A DNA stretch of 11,047 nt, from positions 1 through 11,047 of the forward strand of contig CAMBYJ010000038.1 of the NCBI GenBank assembly GCA_945872015.1. Direction: 5' to 3'. The position numbers and the translations under genes were made by a program. The notes beneath the pieces are model-generated. The model was not told where the DNA came from and did no database searches. It was given only the letters and a program-made list of their open reading frames with translations. This DNA is from Chitinophaga pinensis (lineage in GTDB: Bacteria > Bacteroidota > Bacteroidia > AKYH767-A > OLB10). Shown here piece after piece: positions 7,497 through 11,047 of the stretch. The first letter of the stretch is position 1. Each line of letters begins with the position of its first letter.

Positions 7497-9113
7497 ATGG
7501 CACAAATAACAAAAAGCAATAGTGACAATTATGGTCAAATACAGGATATGCTTAAAGCGTATTATCCTGTAATTTATTTAACAACTTTTGAATATAATCG
7601 AACAAAGCAAAAACTGATTGGCATTGCTAAGAATTTAAATAAAAACTATCAATTTTATGAATGGAATTGTGTTGATGGATTAAGTCAAATTGATTTGAAA
7701 GATAGTAGTATTACTTTTCTCGAAAATATTGAAGAGCCAGAACAGCTATTAAAACATATTTCTGCACAAACGGAAAAAGATACCGCAGAAATATATGTAT
7801 TAGAAGATTTTCACGACTTTATTTCTGAAAGAAATATAAAAATACAATTAAGACAGCTTGCAGAAAAGTTGCGATTTTATCGTAAGCATATAATTATTAT
7901 TTCTTCTGTCTTAAGCCTTCCAATAGAATTAGAGAAGTACATTACTGTACTTGAATTGCCATTGCCTGGCAGGGTTGATTTGGAAAGTGTTTTAAACAGG
8001 GTAGTTAACAATGCAAGTGTGGAAGTTGATAATGAACTTAAGAAAAAGTTAATAGACTCTGCCTTAGGTATGACAGTTATGGAAGCAGATTTAGCATATT
8101 GTCTAGCAGCAGTGAAAGATAAAATGGGTATAAATTCTCCAAGAACAGTTGCATTTGAGAAAGAACAGATCATTAAGAAAAGTGGACTGCTAGATTATTT
8201 TCAAGTAAATGAAAGTTTAAAAAATGTAGGAGGGATGGAAATTTTAAAAGAATGGTTAGAAAAACGTAAACAAGCATTTGATTTTAAAGCTCAAACTTGG
8301 GGATTAGCTGAACCAAAAGGATTGCTTCTATTAGGTGTTCCAGGTTGTGGTAAAAGTTTAACTGCAAAATGCATTGCTTCATTATGGAATATGCCTTTAC
8401 TTCGAATGGATATAGGAAAGGTTTTTGAAGGAACTGTTGGAAGCAGTGAAAGTAACATAAGAAGAGCTATTGCTACAGCAGAGGCGGTAGCCCCATGTGT
8501 ATTATGGATCGACGAAATAGAGAAGGGGCTTTCTGGTGTTCAAAGTAGTGGATCAACTGATGGCGGTACAACATCAAGAATATTTTCTACAATATTAACC
8601 TGGATGCAGGAAAAAGTTCAGCCGGTATTTGTGGTTGCTACTGCAAATGATATATCAATGCTCCCACCTGAATTACTAAGAAAAGGTAGATTTGATGAAA
8701 TTTTCTTTGTAGACCTTCCTTCAGAATTGGATAGAAAAAGTATTTTCTCCATTCATTTGGCAAATGCTTTAAAAGGTACTAATCAAAAATCAGAGGACTT
8801 CGGTCTCGACAAATTGGCAAAGGAATCAAAGGGCTTTAATGGTGCAGAAATTGAAGAGTGTGTAAAAGAAGCAAAATTTACTGCATACACTGAAAATCAC
8901 AATGAACCAAGGCTACAAATAATCCACCTGCTTAATGCTATCAAAGACACAGTTCCTTTATCAAAAACAATGAAAGATCAGATAGAATTCCTACGCAAAT
9001 GGGCTAAAAGCAGGGCAAAACAGGCAGGTTCATTTAATAACGAAAATATCCAAGATGATGAAGAGGTTCAATTGACTAAATTCGAAAAAGAAATTAATAG
9101 GAATTTTGATTGA
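7497..9113 (+). CDS. Ycf46-type AAA ATPase
   Basis: 538-aa ATPase of the Ycf46-like AAA group, probably an oligomeric remodelling machine acting on the DUF1257/DUF2997 protein or on the nuclease-helicase pair. The N-terminal part (about 20-165) has the degenerate nucleotide-binding-like domain typical of the group: YPVIYLTTFEYNR, VLEDFHDFI 101-109 and ISSVLSLPIELEK from 135. The C-terminal AAA module is intact: Walker A GVPGCGKS 280-287; DIGKVFEGTVGSSESNIRRA; Walker B VLWIDEIEK with D339 and E340; sensor-1 ATAND 381-385; LLRKGRFDEIFFVDLP with candidate arginine fingers R395 and R398. The tail PLSKTMKDQIEFLRKWAKSR from 487 matches the characteristic Ycf46 C terminus. The ATG follows the previous stop with no gap and a purely A-rich leader. 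It is the last gene of the operon. Ycf46 has been linked to photosynthesis and inorganic-carbon use in cyanobacteria; nothing here suggests phototrophy, so that role should not be carried over. The family call is strong, the function open. Confidence 0.92.
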   Translation: MAQITKSNSDNYGQIQDMLKAYYPVIYLTTFEYNRTKQKLIGIAKNLNKNYQFYEWNCVDGLSQIDLKDSSITFLENIEEPEQLLKHISAQTEKDTAEIYVLEDFHDFISERNIKIQLRQLAEKLRFYRKHIIIISSVLSLPIELEKYITVLELPLPGRVDLESVLNRVVNNASVEVDNELKKKLIDSALGMTVMEADLAYCLAAVKDKMGINSPRTVAFEKEQIIKKSGLLDYFQVNESLKNVGGMEILKEWLEKRKQAFDFKAQTWGLAEPKGLLLLGVPGCGKSLTAKCIASLWNMPLLRMDIGKVFEGTVGSSESNIRRAIATAEAVAPCVLWIDEIEKGLSGVQSSGSTDGGTTSRIFSTILTWMQEKVQPVFVVATANDISMLPPELLRKGRFDEIFFVDLPSELDRKSIFSIHLANALKGTNQKSEDFGLDKLAKESKGFNGAEIEECVKEAKFTAYTENHNEPRLQIIHLLNAIKDTVPLSKTMKDQIEFLRKWAKSRAKQAGSFNNENIQDDEEVQLTKFEKEINRNFD

Positions 9114-9329
9114 ATCTAATATATATATTTTGTATTTTCCTTTTTGGGGTTGATCCTGTCCAGTAATCTGCACTGCTTTTGTTGGGCCCTTTTTTATGGT
9201 GCCCAATCCATTGAGATATAGCTTCTCCTTTATTGACATTTTACTCAATTCCTCCATTGAATATGTCCTATACTCTTTCTCATTTTCCACAGGTTTCTGT
9301 GAATTCTCCTTGTCTGTAATTTTATTCAT
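9030..9329 (-). CDS. Small hypothetical protein, 3' end antisense to the AAA gene
   Basis: 99-aa frame starting MNKITDKENSQKPVENEKEY; no family recognised. The first 72 residues look like a genuine hydrophilic small protein (YSMEELSKMSIKEKLYLNGL, then a Gly/Lys-rich stretch GTIKKGP). The last 27 residues (rich in Phe, Ile and Leu) and the stop are read antisense to the last 84 bases of the AAA gene. Either the gene really overlaps convergently, or an ancestral stop was lost and the tail is spurious read-through. It starts 10 bases after the stop of the 54-aa gene, consistent with being last in the - strand operon. The leader is A-rich (AAAAAAATACAA before ATG). Confidence 0.5.
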   Translation of the reverse strand: MNKITDKENSQKPVENEKEYRTYSMEELSKMSIKEKLYLNGLGTIKKGPTKAVQITGQDQPQKGKYKIYILDSIKIPINFFFEFSQLNLFIILDIFVIK

Positions 9330-9339
9330 TTGTATTTTT

Positions 9340-9504
9340 TTATAAAGGTGACATTTCCGATAAAGCCAAAGCGTCTTCCCAAGACATATTAGGATGACGT
9401 TCCATATCGGACCTTAATGCTTTTTCCTCAAGGGTTAAGTCCTTCCAATTTGCAGTCATTAATTGCTCCTGTGTTTTATCAGTAATCTTAATTGATTCTT
9501 GCAT
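9340..9504 (-). CDS. 54-aa hypothetical protein
   Basis: Short frame read directly from the - strand, beginning MQESIKITDKTQEQLMTANW and ending SEMSPL before TAA. It is hydrophilic and acidic with a predicted helical middle (KDLTLEEKALRSDMERHP) and an SWEDALALSE motif; no signal peptide or membrane segment. The ATG lies within the final codons of the upstream 115-aa gene (17-base overlap), which suggests translational coupling. An internal ATG at codon 16 is an alternative start. The composition looks like real coding sequence rather than chance, and the tight packing with its neighbours supports it. The function is unknown. Confidence 0.55.
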   Translation of the reverse strand: MQESIKITDKTQEQLMTANWKDLTLEEKALRSDMERHPNMSWEDALALSEMSPL

Positions 9505-9835
9505 TTAGTATTTCTGATTCGTTAGGTAAGTTAAGTATACTTAAGTCTTGTAATTTTATTAGTATGCTATTAAGTTCATCGATGGATTCTTGCGTTACCG
9601 TGCCGGAAACAATCAGTTCTATTTTTTTATTAAATGACCCTATGATTTTAGCTTTTATTTCATTTTTATAATAATCTTGGTTATTGTTGTCTTGACTGAA
9701 TAAAAGGTATTCCATAGGGTATCTGTTTCTTAAGGAGTGAAACCAAAGGTTACCAACAAACCCATGGACTTTGGGCTGGATGGACATTCCTTTGAGGTTT
9801 TTTAAATCCTCTTCCGTCTTTGTGTTATATATCAT
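9488..9835 (-). CDS. 115-aa hypothetical protein
   Basis: No family recognised. The protein starts MIYNTKTEEDLKNLKGMSIQ and has an aromatic segment around residues 26-46 (VGNLWFHSLRNRYPMEYLLF), a polar Asn/Asp stretch about 49-55, then an alternating strand-like segment (EIKAKIIGSFNKKIELIVSG, 59-78) and a helix from about 82 to 97. It is probably a small soluble alpha/beta protein. It lies 21 bases downstream of the 56-aa membrane-peptide gene and overlaps the 54-aa gene by 17 bases, so it is probably in one transcript with both. The ATG is preceded by an A/T-rich leader with no clear Shine-Dalgarno site. Confidence 0.6.
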   Translation of the reverse strand: MIYNTKTEEDLKNLKGMSIQPKVHGFVGNLWFHSLRNRYPMEYLLFSQDNNNQDYYKNEIKAKIIGSFNKKIELIVSGTVTQESIDELNSILIKLQDLSILNLPNESEILNARIN

Positions 9836-9856
9836 TGTTGTGCATTTTTAAATTAG

Positions 9857-10027
9857 TTAAAATATTTCCTCCGCTATCCCTAATAACTCAGCGCCACCTA
9901 TCAGTAATGCTGCTAAAGGGATATGACCATAGTACAATGCCCCACAACCAATTAAACGGATAATGGATTTAATAAAGCTGATAATAAAGTGTGTTTTAGC
10001 CGAAGAGGCTTTTTCTTGTAGTTTCAT
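9857..10027 (-). CDS. 56-aa predicted membrane peptide
   Basis: Small frame read from the - strand: MKLQEKASSAKTHF, then a largely hydrophobic remainder with two segments, about 13-32 (HFIISFIKSIIRLIGCGALY) and about 36-52 (IPLAALLIGGAELLGIA), ending AEEIF. A helical hairpin in the inner membrane is likely; a single amphipathic segment is the alternative. The gene starts 17 bases after the stop of the 327-aa gene and ends 21 bases before the 115-aa gene, so it belongs to the same - strand cassette. Small membrane peptides like this are common in prophage and mobile-element modules. Nothing in the sequence identifies it as a holin, toxin or anchor. Confidence 0.6.
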   Translation of the reverse strand: MKLQEKASSAKTHFIISFIKSIIRLIGCGALYYGHIPLAALLIGGAELLGIAEEIF

Positions 10028-10044
10028 GATAATAGTTTTAAGGG

Positions 10045-11028
10045 TTATTTAATTTTTCCATAGTGAATAAAGGCAGATGTTTTCGGTATGGATGCATAGG
10101 TTGCTTGAACCCTATCGTTTAGCCTAACAAATTTTTCGTCGTTGCCTGCGTTAATGTTAAACCCGATAATGTCGTTCACAATAAAGTGGTTCACCTCGAA
10201 ATTTGTGGCATCCTTTAAAAAGTCTACTTGTTGTTTATAGTGAGCAGCGATATTATCACAGAGGCTAATCCAGTATAAACCCGTGCATCTGGGATCGGTA
10301 ACCAAGTTAAACTGAATCACTCCGTTTGCATAGCCGGTATAGGTAGGAAGATAACCATCTAACATAGCCCATCTTTTAGCTACATTCCCTTGGAAGTATT
10401 TATTAATGGCTTTAGCATCCCAAGTAGTAGGTTGCGGTCCTCCGGTTTTCATAAAAAAGGTAAGACTCACGGTTTTCCCGGTTAACTCCTCTTGTTTCTT
10501 CTGTTCATCCTCTAAACGACATTTTTCTTCATACTCAGGTTCAAAATACCCATCTAAAACAAGTGCATTCCAATGGCTAAATACTTCAGGGATATTGGAA
10601 AGATGATGACTAATCCCTTCCCCCTGGTCATTGCATTTAAAAGGCGTTTCATCGGGTAGTAGGGTTAATAAGGATTGCTCAAGGTCATTAAGACTATCTG
10701 CAGATGAAATGTCCTCCAGGGTTAACCAAGTACGCGCATACACCAATATTTGGGTGCATTTGGCATGTGAAGATAGTTCTCGGACCCTTTCACGAAAATA
10801 AGTAGCCGTAAACATGCAAAGTTCTTCTCGATCCTTGATTTTTACGGCATCTAAGTACAACTTAACATGATAAGTGTGTTCGCCAATTTCCCTTAATACT
10901 GGCACAAAACCCATATGGGCCCATGCCTTAGCGAAATTAGTAAAGGTGAATTCGTTGATTTTCTCAACTGCTGGGGTGGGTGGGTGTACAAGAAAATGCT
11001 TGTAGTAACCGATGGTTTGTTTGCTCAT
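10045..11028 (-). CDS. 327-aa hypothetical protein, first gene of the minus-strand cassette
   Basis: No known domain recognised. The ATG at 11028 is the only good start and opens MSKQTIGYYKHFLVHPPTPA. The protein is soluble (no signal peptide or membrane segment), rich in aromatic residues and His, and has a charged Glu/Lys helix at about 163-182 separating two apparently globular halves. In the second half, Gly/Thr-rich loops (MKTGGPQPTTWDAKAI; GYLPTYTGYANGVIQF) alternate with strand-like stretches, and the C terminus ends YASIPKTSAFIHYGKIK. Single cysteines are scattered without a zinc-like spacing. It is followed by four small genes with gaps of 21 bases or less or with overlaps. A structural or phage-like protein is conceivable, but nothing seen here shows it. 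Only 19 bases upstream are in the window, so the promoter cannot be judged and further genes may lie upstream. Confidence 0.75.
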   Translation of the reverse strand: MSKQTIGYYKHFLVHPPTPAVEKINEFTFTNFAKAWAHMGFVPVLREIGEHTYHVKLYLDAVKIKDREELCMFTATYFRERVRELSSHAKCTQILVYARTWLTLEDISSADSLNDLEQSLLTLLPDETPFKCNDQGEGISHHLSNIPEVFSHWNALVLDGYFEPEYEEKCRLEDEQKKQEELTGKTVSLTFFMKTGGPQPTTWDAKAINKYFQGNVAKRWAMLDGYLPTYTGYANGVIQFNLVTDPRCTGLYWISLCDNIAAHYKQQVDFLKDATNFEVNHFIVNDIIGFNINAGNDEKFVRLNDRVQATYASIPKTSAFIHYGKIK

Positions 11029-11047
11029 GGTATGAAATTTTAAGGTT

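Noticed and set aside
7877..8173. 98-codon minus-strand frame inside the AAA gene
   Set aside because: It lies entirely within a well-conserved Ycf46-type coding region and has shadow-like Ser/Leu/Thr-rich composition.
9182..9206. TTGGGC/GCCCAA inverted repeat as a terminator
   Set aside because: The loop is 13 bases, the T-run lies within the loop rather than after the stem, and the repeat sits inside the likely coding part of the 99-aa gene.
10406..10606. 66-codon plus-strand frame opposite the 327-aa gene
   Set aside because: Serine/Phe-rich antisense shadow of a longer, better-composed gene.

Overview
This is an AT-rich bacterial window, probably from a member of the Bacteroidota. The evidence is indirect: A-rich leaders without strong Shine-Dalgarno sites, Lys/Glu/Asn/Ile-rich proteins, and an N-terminal domain on one protein that closely resembles the start of Bacteroidota IF-2. 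No rRNA, tRNA, CRISPR array, insertion sequence or integrase is visible.

Layout. Bases 2-604 (+) hold the 3' part of a gene of unknown function with a Cys cluster and a helical C-terminal domain. After a 156-base intergenic gap comes a tight four-gene + strand operon, 761-9113. Its genes are (1) a 1348-aa UPF1-like superfamily 1 helicase with about 800 residues of uncharacterised N-terminal sequence; (2) a 686-aa protein with an IF-2-N-like domain, a winged-helix-like region, a coiled coil and a phospholipase-D-type HKD nuclease domain; (3) a 209-aa protein that reads as a fusion of DUF1257 (Ycf35-like) and DUF2997; and (4) a 538-aa Ycf46-type AAA ATPase. The junctions are a 4-base overlap, a 2-base gap and a 0-base gap, so the genes are very probably co-transcribed and translationally coupled.

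A convergent block on the - strand (11028 down to 9030) holds five closely spaced genes of unknown function: a 327-aa protein, a 56-aa membrane peptide, a 115-aa protein, a 54-aa protein and a 99-aa protein. The last of these runs antisense into the 3' end of the AAA gene. The spacing and the very small sizes look like accessory or mobile-element DNA, but no hallmark mobility gene is visible.

Interpretation (inference). A COG1112-type helicase next to a PLD nuclease is the core of the Mokosh anti-phage systems. Here no kinase domain is visible in the helicase, and the pair is joined to a Ycf35-like/Ycf46-like module. That module is known mainly as a conserved gene pair in cyanobacteria, plastids, other bacteria and phages, without a firm mechanism. 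A reasonable model is a nucleic-acid defence or RNA-processing complex: the helicase loads on and moves along nucleic acid, the PLD protein cuts it, and the AAA/DUF1257 pair remodels or licenses the complex. This four-gene combination is the item in the window most worth following up.
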